NCBI GenBank assembly: GCA_964481185.1
Contig: CAYZSY010000009.1
Location: 1 to 22,237 of the forward strand
Origin: JAOAJC01 sp964481185
GTDB lineage: Archaea > Nanobdellota > Nanobdellia > Pacearchaeales > GW2011-AR1
Length of the DNA: 22,237 nt
Direction of reading: 5' to 3'
The position numbers and the translations under genes are program-made. Within the stretch, counting starts at the first letter, position 1; each line of letters opens with the position of its first letter. The notes beneath the pieces are model-generated. The model saw nothing but the letters and a program-made list of their open reading frames with translations, made no database searches and was not told the origin of the DNA. Below are positions 12,974 to 20,177 of this stretch, in pieces.

Positions 12974-13132
12974 TATAATATATATGGAAATAATGTAAAA
13001 TATTTTAATCATTCAGATAAACCTAACTCTCGTTCTCAATATGAAAAAAGAGAAGAAGAAGTTGTTATATTTAAGAAATTCAAGTTAGTTGATGAAGTAG
13101 ACCCGAGAGATAAATCTAAAATTAAATCATGA
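12974..13132 (+). pseudogene. Relic resembling the C-terminal part of a SET domain
   Basis: The 252-base gap after the primase has no complete gene, but this frame is open between TAA (12971) and TGA (13130) and reads YFNHSDKPNSRSQYEKREEE then VVIFKKFKLVDEVDPRDKSK. FNHSDKPN matches the SET-domain signature NHSxxPN, and the following hydrophobic strand is in the right place. There is no in-frame ATG, GTG or TTG start and no room for the rest of a SET domain, so it would be a decayed gene end. The SET call rests on one short motif. Confidence 0.4.
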
Positions 13133-13174
13133 GGTTAAGTTGTCTGCCGTAGTTAATCCTTTTATTGAGAACAT

Positions 13175-13182
13175 TTTTAAAT
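13175..13182 (+). promoter_or_regulatory. TATA box of the 611-aa surface protein gene
   Basis: TTTAAATA lies 21-28 nt before the ATG at 13203, consistent with a leaderless mRNA. Confidence 0.5.
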
Positions 13183-13202
13183 AACTAATACATTCAGTTC
13201 AG

Positions 13203-15038
13203 ATGGAAAAGAAGGTTGGAATTGCGCTTATTTTTGGCATTTTTTTTGTCCTTGTTCTTGCTAATCCTGCATTTGCTGCTATTAATTTAACCTTGAGCAA
13301 TAATCCTGATAATGGGGATAATGTTGCAAGGGCATATGCCTGCCTTCAGAATCAGACTTCTGGGAAAAACTTGTCTCTTAAGGAAGCTACATTCAGCTTG
13401 TTGGCTATTGGCGGACAGGACATCTTTAACAAAGTTGAATCATATAGAGATTTGAGTTCGTGCTGGCCAAAAGGAGCTTGCACTCTAAAGGAGACAGCGC
13501 AGTCATTACTTGCATATAATCGGGTTGGGCAAGAGACATCAAACATTAAAAAATGGATTTTATCTAAAAATATTACAGCAAGCGAGTTGAAATGGCTTCT
13601 TGAAATAGACATAACAAATAAAGTTGCCTCAACCTGCACAATAAATGACGGACAGAGAAAAAATACAATAAACATTCTTGAGAATTCCAAAATTCAGGGA
13701 AATCCAGGACCTTGCTTCTCAATTGACAACGAAGGATATATGCTAAAAGTTAATCAAAACTGCCTTAGAAATGAATTTGAGATATCGTGCGACCAGGATT
13801 TTGTAACTTCTGTATTATACCAGAGAAATTCTGGAGGAACATTGTTTATACTTCCTGAAGCGCACTCTGCTGCATCTCTTGGAAGCACAAAAGAGAGAAT
13901 AAATGGGGAGTGTTTTGGAACATCAAAGAGTTGCGATTATGAGGGCACGCTGTGGGCAACATTGGCTCTTCAAAAGGCGGGAGTTGATGTTTCGAGATTT
14001 GCACCTTATCTTCTAGCACTTGCAGATGACAATACAAGATTTTTCCCAAGTGCATTCTTGTACGTTTTAGTTGGGGGAGATGACCAATATAATTCAATAA
14101 TCCAGCAACAAAAACAAGGAAAGTTCTGGGAGATGGCTGGGACAAGAGATGGCAGATATTATGACACTAGTTTGGCAATGCTCAGTCTTGCTGACAAGGG
14201 CGGAGCTGAAATTGACGCAACAAAGTCTTATCTATTTGACATACAAACAAAAGAAGGATGCTGGAATAATAACAATATAAGAGATAGTGCATTCTTGTTA
14301 TATTCAGGATGGTCAAAATCTGTTGGGGGGATTGCAGGAGGGTCGGTTGTTGATTGTGAACCAACATTTTCATGCGAAAATAGTTTCTTGTGCACACAAT
14401 CAAATGGAACAATCGAGTACGATTACTCTTGCCAAACTGCAGGACAATCTTGCTGTTCTGTAAATCTAAAAGAATTATCGTGCGACCAGAAAAATGGGCT
14501 ATTATGCCCTTCTGACACGCAGTGCAATGGGAGAGTTGAGTCTTCTTCTGATGGTCCTTGCTGTCTAGAAGGAAGCTGCACTCCTGTTCAAGCTTATGAA
14601 GATAGCTGCACTCCTGCTGGAGGAATTTGCAGGAATAGCTGCGATAGCGGAGAAGAGATATCGTCTGAAAGCTGTTCGTTGCAAAATGAAATTTGTTGTA
14701 TTAATGAGAAAAGCAGTTTAGGATTCTGGATTGTCACCTTAATTATTCTTATTATACTAGCTGCATTGGGAATTATATTCAGGCATAAAGTTTTAGTTTG
14801 GTGGTATAAACTATCTGAAAAATTCAAGAAAAAACCAATAATGCAGCAAAAGCCGATGCCCATAAGGCCTGGGCAGCAGATTGGACCATATCCAAGGCAA
14901 ATGATGGCAAAGCTGATGCCACAGCAAGTTCAGCCAAAAATGCAGATGAGACCAATCAAACCTGTTGCAAAAGACAAAGAGCTTGAAGAAGCACTTAAGA
15001 AATTAAGAGAGATGAGTGGAAGAAATAAGAAAGAATAG
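13203..15038 (+). CDS. Secreted, membrane-anchored protein with alpha/alpha-toroid-like and cysteine-rich regions
   Basis: This 611-aa protein has a signal peptide (residues ~1-26, ending PAFAA), a large extracellular part, one membrane helix (~506-526) and an 85-residue cytoplasmic tail rich in P, Q, M and K. Repeats such as DYEGTLWATLALQKAGVDVS, DTSLAMLSLADKGGAEIDAT and IQTKEGCWNNNNIRDSAFLL have the look of the alpha/alpha toroid found in terpenoid cyclases and complement-like thioester proteins. I see no CGEQ thioester and no cyclase DxDD. Residues ~385-499 are cysteine-rich and include the module C427-x7-C435-x5-C441-x8-DG-x-CC-x4-C459, shared with the 326-aa neighbour. Its function is unknown; display of a binding or folding domain on the cell surface is inferred. 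Confidence 0.8.
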   Translation: MEKKVGIALIFGIFFVLVLANPAFAAINLTLSNNPDNGDNVARAYACLQNQTSGKNLSLKEATFSLLAIGGQDIFNKVESYRDLSSCWPKGACTLKETAQSLLAYNRVGQETSNIKKWILSKNITASELKWLLEIDITNKVASTCTINDGQRKNTINILENSKIQGNPGPCFSIDNEGYMLKVNQNCLRNEFEISCDQDFVTSVLYQRNSGGTLFILPEAHSAASLGSTKERINGECFGTSKSCDYEGTLWATLALQKAGVDVSRFAPYLLALADDNTRFFPSAFLYVLVGGDDQYNSIIQQQKQGKFWEMAGTRDGRYYDTSLAMLSLADKGGAEIDATKSYLFDIQTKEGCWNNNNIRDSAFLLYSGWSKSVGGIAGGSVVDCEPTFSCENSFLCTQSNGTIEYDYSCQTAGQSCCSVNLKELSCDQKNGLLCPSDTQCNGRVESSSDGPCCLEGSCTPVQAYEDSCTPAGGICRNSCDSGEEISSESCSLQNEICCINEKSSLGFWIVTLIILIILAALGIIFRHKVLVWWYKLSEKFKKKPIMQQKPMPIRPGQQIGPYPRQMMAKLMPQQVQPKMQMRPIKPVAKDKELEEALKKLREMSGRNKKE

Positions 15039-15059
15039 TATCTTTTTAAGACAATAATC

Positions 15060-15070
15060 CTTAAATAATA
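15060..15070 (+). promoter_or_regulatory. TATA-like box of the 100-aa coiled-coil gene
   Basis: CTTAAATAATA lies 19-29 nt before the ATG at 15089. Confidence 0.4.
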
Positions 15071-15088
15071 CCATTTCAAAGCAGTCTC

Positions 15089-15391
15089 ATGTGCGACTAC
15101 AGAGAGACATGCTCTGCGAGAGAACTTAGAAAAGATGATTTTATTTGCTTTGGCTCTGCCTTAGAGTGCAAGGTATTACCATTGAATAAAGAGTTGGAGA
15201 ACTTAAGAGAAGAAAACAATAAATATGAAAAAGATTTAGAAGATCATGGTATATTTGAAGAAAATGTTAGCAAATATAAAGAGATTGTGAAAAAACTAAA
15301 AGAATGTCAGAAGATATATCTGGAAGAGGTTCGTGAAGGAATTGTGGAAATTGATGGGCTGGAAAAGGAAATAATAAAAATAATCCCATAA
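15089..15391 (+). CDS. Unassigned 100-aa coiled-coil protein with N-terminal cysteines
   Basis: I do not recognise this protein. The first 27 residues contain four cysteines (C2, C8, C20, C27) that could bind a metal. From about residue 33 onward it is a charged, heptad-like helix (LNKELENLREENNKYEKDLE and on to the C-terminus), most likely a coiled coil. It has no signal peptide and no membrane helix, so it is probably cytoplasmic. It has its own TATA-like box and sits between two genes for anchored surface proteins, both on the same strand. Confidence 0.65.
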   Translation: MCDYRETCSARELRKDDFICFGSALECKVLPLNKELENLREENNKYEKDLEDHGIFEENVSKYKEIVKKLKECQKIYLEEVREGIVEIDGLEKEIIKIIP

Positions 15392-15392
15392 G

Positions 15393-15602
15393 AATAAACA
15401 TCAAATTTATATAATTATCATATCTTGTCTGACAATGAAAAGAGTGTNNNNNNNNNNNNNNNNNNNNNNNNNNNNNNNNNNNNNNNNNNNNNNNNNNNNN
15501 NNNNNNNNNNNNNNNNNNNNNNNNNNNNNNNNNNNNNNNNNNNNNNNAATAAACATCAAATTTATATAATTATCATATCTTGTCTGACAATGAAAAGAGT
15601 GT
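15393..15602. other. False scaffold gap: 55-base duplicated contig end around 100 Ns
   Basis: Bases 15393-15447 and 15548-15602 are identical over 55 bases, with Ns at 15448-15547. The duplicated part includes the TATA box, start codon and first codons of the 326-aa protein gene. The same 55-base length at both gaps in this window points to one assembly k-mer size. Collapsing it leaves the 100-aa gene followed directly by the 326-aa gene. Confidence 0.95.
15561..15569 (+). promoter_or_regulatory. TATA box of the 326-aa surface protein gene
   Basis: TTTATATAA lies 21-29 nt before the ATG at 15590. A second copy at 15406-15414 belongs to the duplicated contig end and is not a separate promoter. 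Confidence 0.55.
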
Positions 15603-16570
15603 TTTATATTGTTGCACTTTCTGTTTTTCTCGTTTTATCTGTCTTATCTTTAAATGCAGTTTCTGCAATATCAACAATCATAAATGACTCTTATTCTCCT
15701 GGAGAAACTGTTATAACCGCAATATCTGGAAATATCCTTGATCCAATAGAATCTGGGAATATAATTCTGACAAAAAAAGGACATATTCCTGTTCCTTTTG
15801 ATTATGAAATTAGGAAACTTGGAGAAAATTATTATCTCTGGTTTATAACTCCCCAACAATCTGACAATTACACATTGTCTATAAGAAATATAACGACTAC
15901 AATAGCTGGAAAGGTTGATAAAATAGATTACGAGAAGAATTTTTCTCTGTCTGGTAGTTTAAGCGATTATTCTGTAAAACCGGGACTTATTTCAACAGAA
16001 AAGGATTTTCAGATAAAAGTCCAGCTTAATGAAGACAACAATAAAGAAATATACCTTAACTTTATAGAAGAGGCAAATACAACATTAAAACCTGGTGAGA
16101 ATATCCTGAAATTTTCAATTTCTGATGTGAATGAGAGCGGGCTGTTCAATCTTACAATAGGGAAATATAATCTTCCTGTTTTTGTGGTTGTTGAAAAAAC
16201 CTCTTCTCTGCCTGAGATAAACACCAGTGAGAGACTCAATCTTACAGAATTAAAAGGAAAAGAGTTAACAGAAGAGGCGCTAAAACAAGAAGAATTGAAA
16301 TACCATTGCTATGAATTTCCAGGCATAACATGCAATGCTGATGAAAAATGTTCAGGAGAAACCATAATCAGTTTAGACGGAGAGTGCTGTGTAAATGGAG
16401 GCTGCCAGCCAAAAGATGAAAGTAGCTGGAGCAGCGCATGGATAGGTTATTTAATTGCAGCAATATTGATAATAGCTGGCGTGTTTATTTGGATGAGATA
16501 TAAAAGAGTAAAAACAGATAAAAACTTGCCAATTGAAAAATCTCTTTTAAATAATAAGAAGATGCCTTAA
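15590..16570 (+). CDS. Secreted, membrane-anchored protein with the shared cysteine module
   Basis: This 326-aa protein begins MKRVFYIVALSVFLVLSVLS, a signal peptide ending near AVSA (residue 26). The extracellular part is beta-rich with many N-x-S/T sites (NITT, NLTI, NESG), suggesting Ig-like or similar folds, but I assign no family. A cysteine module lies just outside the membrane: C240-x7-C248-x5-C254-x8-DG-x-CC-x4-C272-x-P. One membrane helix (~283-302) and a short basic tail follow. The spacing of the module is identical to that in the 611-aa protein two genes upstream. The start is fixed by the signal peptide and the TATA distance; a longer frame through the Ns is an artefact. Confidence 0.8.
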   Translation: MKRVFYIVALSVFLVLSVLSLNAVSAISTIINDSYSPGETVITAISGNILDPIESGNIILTKKGHIPVPFDYEIRKLGENYYLWFITPQQSDNYTLSIRNITTTIAGKVDKIDYEKNFSLSGSLSDYSVKPGLISTEKDFQIKVQLNEDNNKEIYLNFIEEANTTLKPGENILKFSISDVNESGLFNLTIGKYNLPVFVVVEKTSSLPEINTSERLNLTELKGKELTEEALKQEELKYHCYEFPGITCNADEKCSGETIISLDGECCVNGGCQPKDESSWSSAWIGYLIAAILIIAGVFIWMRYKRVKTDKNLPIEKSLLNNKKMP

Positions 16571-16573
16571 AAA

Positions 16574-17116
16574 TTATTTTATTCTTTTTTTTAGCTTCTC
16601 GGCTGTTTTTTTCTTCTTTTTGGCTTTCTCTTTTGATACCTCTGGTTTTGCTTCTGGCATTTCCTGATTAACCATTGGAGAAATTCCCACTTCCTTGAAC
16701 AATTCCGGGGCAATATCCTTCATTTTATGCAGCAAGAAATCTCTCTCGTAAATAAATTTCTTTGTTATGGCATCATAGTTATGAAGCCTGGCGAGCATCT
16801 TGTTGCTTAACTCATTCATATGGAGATTTGAGAGGGAGAGATTTGTCGGAGAGATTATCTCTATATGAGCAGGCATATAATTAAATATTATATTCATGAA
16901 ATTTTCTATCAAATCGCATTCTAAAGAAACTTCTGCAAATGTTGTATAGAGGTTTTTTGTTTCTTTGACTTCAACTGGCTCGTGAACTGTCTTATTTAGA
17001 ATTTTCATCCCTTTTTCAGAGCAGAGCTTTTCTATTAATTGGCTAAGAGCCAATTTAAGGTGTTCTGCAGGCCTGCCAAGAATCTCAAATACCATGTCTG
17101 CCCTTATATTATCCAT
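16574..17116 (-). CDS. Unassigned 180-aa cytoplasmic protein with lysine-rich tail
   Basis: I cannot name this protein. It begins MDNIRADMVFEILGRPAEHL, contains EVKETKNLYTTFAEVSLECD and FMNIIFNYMPAHIEIISPTN, and ends in a K-rich tail (from about residue 155). It has no signal peptide or membrane helix. The well-formed alternating helix/strand pattern suggests a conserved domain of about 150 residues. It is on the minus strand, converging with the 326-aa surface protein gene (three bases between the stops), and has its own TATA box. A cytoplasmic role unrelated to its surface-protein neighbours is possible. Confidence 0.7.
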   Translation of the reverse strand: MDNIRADMVFEILGRPAEHLKLALSQLIEKLCSEKGMKILNKTVHEPVEVKETKNLYTTFAEVSLECDLIENFMNIIFNYMPAHIEIISPTNLSLSNLHMNELSNKMLARLHNYDAITKKFIYERDFLLHKMKDIAPELFKEVGISPMVNQEMPEAKPEVSKEKAKKKKKTAEKLKKRIK

Positions 17117-17138
17117 GAATAAAACTGCAAACTTGCGT

Positions 17139-17146
17139 TTTTAAAG
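17139..17146 (-). promoter_or_regulatory. TATA box of the 180-aa protein gene
   Basis: CTTTAAAA on the minus strand lies 23-30 nt before the ATG at 17116. It overlaps the first copy of a 21-nt repeat and one arm of a 10-bp hairpin (17141-17150/17158-17167). Confidence 0.5.
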
Positions 17147-17213
17147 ATTGTTAAAATCAATCTTTAACTCTCGCTTTTCACAAAGCTTCGGGTTTAAAGA
17201 TTGTTAAAATCAA
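17140..17213. repeat. Exact 21-nt direct repeat with overlapping inverted repeat
   Basis: Bases 17140-17160 and 17193-17213 are identical (starting TTTAAAGATTG and ending AAATCAA), 53 nt apart. The first copy also pairs with the bases after it: 17141-17150 with 17158-17167, a 10-bp stem with a 7-nt loop. A third partial copy starts at 17223. The stretch fills the gap between the 221-aa and 180-aa minus-strand genes and may act as a terminator and/or promoter element. Confidence 0.75.
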
Positions 17214-17223
17214 AGCCTTGAGT

Positions 17224-17889
17224 TTAAAGCTTCTTAAACGCCAAGTATATGCTAAGTGCAATTATGAGTGCAACAAAAAAGTAGATTGCATAATTTCTTA
17301 GCTTCTCATCTCTTGAAATAAAAGCAGTATTCTCTTTATTAGAGAGAAATATCTTTTCAGGGCTGTTTTGATTGTAAGAGTGATTGCCTTGAACTAGATC
17401 TTCAAGAGGAATAAAGTCTTTGCTTGCCTCTGTGGTGGCTTTTGATATTTCTGATGTTTCTTCTTCAATTGCAGATGTGATGTTTTCGCTTTCTTCGTTT
17501 TCGTTGTTCTCATCATTATTTGTGATTGTTATTGCTCCGCATTTTTCTGAGAAAGTGGATACGCCAGATTTTCTAAGCCTTGTGCAGATGGTTGCGCCGT
17601 CTGAATCGTTTTTTATTCTTATCAAAAAGTCTGATTGGGCTGGAAAAGCAGAAAGAATGTAATATCTCGGGTTCTTCCAGCCTTCATTGTATATCTCCGA
17701 GATGGTAATTCCTGTGTTATTATCCTGCACGAAAATTTTAACATCGTAGATATCTGAAGTTTGTGCATTGATTGTAATTGTCAGATTTTGATTTAAGTTT
17801 CCGCTTTCTGGATAATCAAAATCAAATGAAATTGCAGAGACCAGAGGAATAAATAGCAAAAATAAAAGGCTAATAGCCGTAACTTTCAT
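17224..17889 (-). CDS. Secreted, C-terminally anchored surface protein, partner of the nuclease
   Basis: This 221-aa protein has an N-terminal signal peptide (MKVTAISLLFLLFIPLVSA), a short beta-rich extracellular domain (to about residue 120) with one cysteine pair (in ICTRLRKSG and SEKCGA), and an acidic, S/T/E/N-rich linker (~125-170). A membrane helix (YAIYFFVALIIALSIYLAF, ~199-217) follows, ending in KKL. I do not recognise the domain. Its first 20 bases overlap the end of the nuclease gene, so the two are almost certainly made together and may act together outside the cell. Confidence 0.75.
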   Translation of the reverse strand: MKVTAISLLFLLFIPLVSAISFDFDYPESGNLNQNLTITINAQTSDIYDVKIFVQDNNTGITISEIYNEGWKNPRYYILSAFPAQSDFLIRIKNDSDGATICTRLRKSGVSTFSEKCGAITITNNDENNENEESENITSAIEEETSEISKATTEASKDFIPLEDLVQGNHSYNQNSPEKIFLSNKENTAFISRDEKLRNYAIYFFVALIIALSIYLAFKKL

Positions 17890-18616
17890 ATTGCGCTATG
17901 CCTCCACTTGAGTCAAATAAATATGAGCTGTCTCTGTCATTATTCCAGATGTCTCCTCTGCTGTTCCAGAATATATCTGTTGAATTATCTGAACCGCTTC
18001 CTGAATGGAGAGTTATCATGCCAATTGTGAGATTCTTGAATGTATAAATTTTTCTGCTTTCGTCTTTAATTGTCCATCCTAGCAGATTTATCTCCGAACA
18101 TTTGTTTTTTATTTTTAGCTCTTCGTTAATCTTATCAATAAATGTGCCGAAACATCCAGAATAACCTGATTTTTCCCAGATTCCGAGAGAGTTCTTAATT
18201 GCAGATTCTTCGGCTTTTGAAAACTTCTTAAGCTCTGATTCTTGGACAAGAAATTTGGATGCGAGCCCTTTCTCCACTATCTCCAAATTTATGTAGTTGG
18301 GGGTATAAATTCTTGCCAGATTTCTTTTATATTTGTCAGTTCCTGTTATCTCAAGCTCTATTGTTTTATTTTCAAAACTTCTTAAAAATTCTGCAGAAAG
18401 ATTAGCTCCACGTGTGCCTTTTTCAGGAGAATTTATATTAAGAAGGCGGACTGTTCTTCCATCTGAAAGTTTTAAGGTATCTCCATCTATAACTCTTGCA
18501 ATCTGTGCAGTTTCTCTTTCTTGCTCGCTTATAGAAAATGCCTTAAATGAGAAAAAATTTAGAACAAACACAGCCACAATAAAAAATGCTAGTGCAAATG
18601 CATATCTTTTAATCAT
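17870..18616 (-). CDS. Membrane-tethered staphylococcal-type nuclease with lamin-tail domain
   Basis: This 248-aa protein has an N-terminal membrane segment or signal anchor (~residues 5-27), a thermonuclease (SNase) domain (~38-155) and a C-terminal lamin-tail-like domain (~165-246). SNase hallmarks are VIDGDT (D44, D46), VRLLNINSPE with R57 and E65, and DKYKRNLARIY with R98, so all three catalytic residues are present. The lamin-tail part is INLLGWTIKDESRKIYTFKN, then TDIFWNSRGDIWNNDRDSSY. The protein is expected to cut DNA or RNA outside the cell, which would suit an organism that salvages nucleotides; that role is inference. It overlaps the 221-aa surface protein gene by 20 bases. Confidence 0.88.
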   Translation of the reverse strand: MIKRYAFALAFFIVAVFVLNFFSFKAFSISEQERETAQIARVIDGDTLKLSDGRTVRLLNINSPEKGTRGANLSAEFLRSFENKTIELEITGTDKYKRNLARIYTPNYINLEIVEKGLASKFLVQESELKKFSKAEESAIKNSLGIWEKSGYSGCFGTFIDKINEELKIKNKCSEINLLGWTIKDESRKIYTFKNLTIGMITLHSGSGSDNSTDIFWNSRGDIWNNDRDSSYLFDSSGGIAQYESYGY

Positions 18617-18640
18617 TTAACTTTCCAGATTTTGGGATTA

Positions 18641-18650
18641 ATATATTTTT
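18641..18650 (-). promoter_or_regulatory. TATA box of the nuclease operon
   Basis: AAAAATATAT on the minus strand lies 25-34 nt before the ATG at 18616. Confidence 0.5.
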
Positions 18651-18705
18651 AGATGACAAAATATATCATAGAAAGATTAATTAACTAAAAAACTGAGAAT
18701 GTAGA

Positions 18706-19683
18706 GTGAATATTGATAATGCTGATTACGATTTTATAATAATGGGCGCAGGAGTTAGCGGAATGGCTGCTGCGATGTATGCTGCAAGGCTCGAACTGAA
18801 AACACTCTGTCTTGGCAAGTCTCTTGGAAGCGAGATGGCTGTAGGGGGGGTTATAACAACGACAAATCTTGTTGAGAATTATCCTGGATTTGTCAGCCTT
18901 AGCGGGGAAGAGCTTGCAAACAAGATAAGAGAGCATGCTCTATCTTATCCTCTTGTCAAAATTAAAGAAGAAGGTGTAAAAAGCATAGAAAAGAAAAAAG
19001 ACATTTTTCTAGTTAAAACAAATAAAGGGGAGTATAGGGGAAAAGCAATTCTGTTTGCAACAGGAACAAAATGGAAAAAGCTTGAAGTTCCAGGAGCACT
19101 GGAATTTGAAAACAAAGGAGTATCATTCTGTGCACTTTGTGATTCCCCGCTTTACAAAAATAAGATTGTGGGACTTGTTGGAGGCTCTGACAGCGCTGCA
19201 AAAGACGCACTTGTTCTTTCAGAGCATGCAAAAAAAGTTTACATTATTTACAGAAAAGAGAAAATACATCCAGAACCAATAAATATGAAAAGAGTTGAAG
19301 AGAAAATAAAAGAGGGAAAAATAGAGATAATAAACAATGCGAATGTCTTGGAAGTAAAAGGAGATAGAAAAATCAGAGGGATTAAACTTGACAGGGAATT
19401 TAATGAGAAAGATGAACTCGCTCTTGATGGATTATTTATTGCAATTGGGCATAGTGCTCTTTCAGAGCTTGCTGTAAAGTTGGGAGTAAATATTAACGAA
19501 AAGGGGGAGATAATTATAAACCATAAAACCTCTGAGACAAACATCTCAGGGATTTATGCGGCAGGAGATGTTGCAGACAAGCCATTTAAGCAAGCAATAA
19601 CTGGGGTGGCTGAAGGATGCACTGCAGCTTATTCTGCATTTGAATATCTGAAAAAGCAGAGCATTTTAAATAATAGTTCATAG
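18706..19683 (+). CDS. Thioredoxin reductase-like FAD flavoprotein
   Basis: This 325-aa enzyme should pass electrons from a nicotinamide cofactor through FAD and a redox disulfide to thioredoxin or a similar protein. Visible are the FAD dinucleotide fold (IIMGAGVSGMAAAMYAARLE, residues ~11-30), ATG near 117-119, the redox motif CALC (~142-145, in SFCALCDSPLYKN), a second dinucleotide fold (GLVGGSDSAAKDALVL) and the C-terminal FAD motif IYAAGDVADKPFKQAITGVA. The NADPH-type HRRxxxR is replaced by YRKEKIHPEP, so cofactor preference may be altered. The GTG at 18706 is the first possible start after an in-frame stop. It is divergent from the nuclease operon. Confidence 0.9.
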   Translation: MNIDNADYDFIIMGAGVSGMAAAMYAARLELKTLCLGKSLGSEMAVGGVITTTNLVENYPGFVSLSGEELANKIREHALSYPLVKIKEEGVKSIEKKKDIFLVKTNKGEYRGKAILFATGTKWKKLEVPGALEFENKGVSFCALCDSPLYKNKIVGLVGGSDSAAKDALVLSEHAKKVYIIYRKEKIHPEPINMKRVEEKIKEGKIEIINNANVLEVKGDRKIRGIKLDREFNEKDELALDGLFIAIGHSALSELAVKLGVNINEKGEIIINHKTSETNISGIYAAGDVADKPFKQAITGVAEGCTAAYSAFEYLKKQSILNNSS

Positions 19684-19700
19684 AGCTGTGAACAAGTAAA

Positions 19701-19709
19701 TTTTTAAAT
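19701..19709 (+). promoter_or_regulatory. TATA box of the pilin operon
   Basis: TTTTTAAAT lies 21-29 nt before the ATG at 19730, consistent with a leaderless transcript. Confidence 0.5.
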
Positions 19710-19729
19710 GTGGGGCGATTGTTAAGGGA

Positions 19730-20173
19730 ATGCGGGAATTAAACAAAAGGGGTTTGTCGCCGGTTATTGCCAGCGTCTTATTAGTTGCTCTCGTGGTTGT
19801 TCTTGCAGCCATTATCTATCTTTGGGCAAGGGCATTTATACCTGAATCAATAGAGAAGTTTGGTGGGATAATAGAGGATTCGTGCAAGAATGCAGTATTT
19901 GAAGCGTCTTATTATAATGGAGAATTGGTAATACAAAACAATGGAAATGTTCCGTTTTATGGTATTCGTGCGGGGGTTGAAAAAAGCGGTTCTTTGAAAT
20001 ATGAAGACTTTACAGGGCCCCCAATAGTTGCTGCCACATCAAAAAGCTTCAAAATTTCAGCTTCATCTGGAGAGAATATAAGAATAATCCCAATACTTCT
20101 CGGCAAGACAACTAGAGGGGAACTGAAAGCGTTTGCTTGTGATGATGATAGCATGAAAATCATTCAGGCATAA
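19730..20173 (+). CDS. Archaeal type IV pilin-like protein 1
   Basis: This 147-aa protein has a class III signal peptide. A short basic leader MRELNKRG precedes LSPVIASVLLVALVVVLAAI, so a PibD/EppA-type prepilin peptidase is expected to cut after the glycine. The rest is a small beta-rich head with one cysteine pair (in DSCKNAVFE and KAFACDDDS). SPVIA at the cleavage site is typical of archaeal pilin N-terminal domains. It is first of three pilin-like genes followed by a pilus ATPase, so it is probably a pilus or pseudopilus subunit. Confidence 0.88.
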   Translation: MRELNKRGLSPVIASVLLVALVVVLAAIIYLWARAFIPESIEKFGGIIEDSCKNAVFEASYYNGELVIQNNGNVPFYGIRAGVEKSGSLKYEDFTGPPIVAATSKSFKISASSGENIRIIPILLGKTTRGELKAFACDDDSMKIIQA

Positions 20174-20177
20174 TAAT

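Noticed and set aside
15425..15589. Longer N-terminus for the 326-aa surface protein running through the Ns
   Set aside because: It passes through the artificial gap and duplicated contig end; the signal peptide defines ATG 15590.
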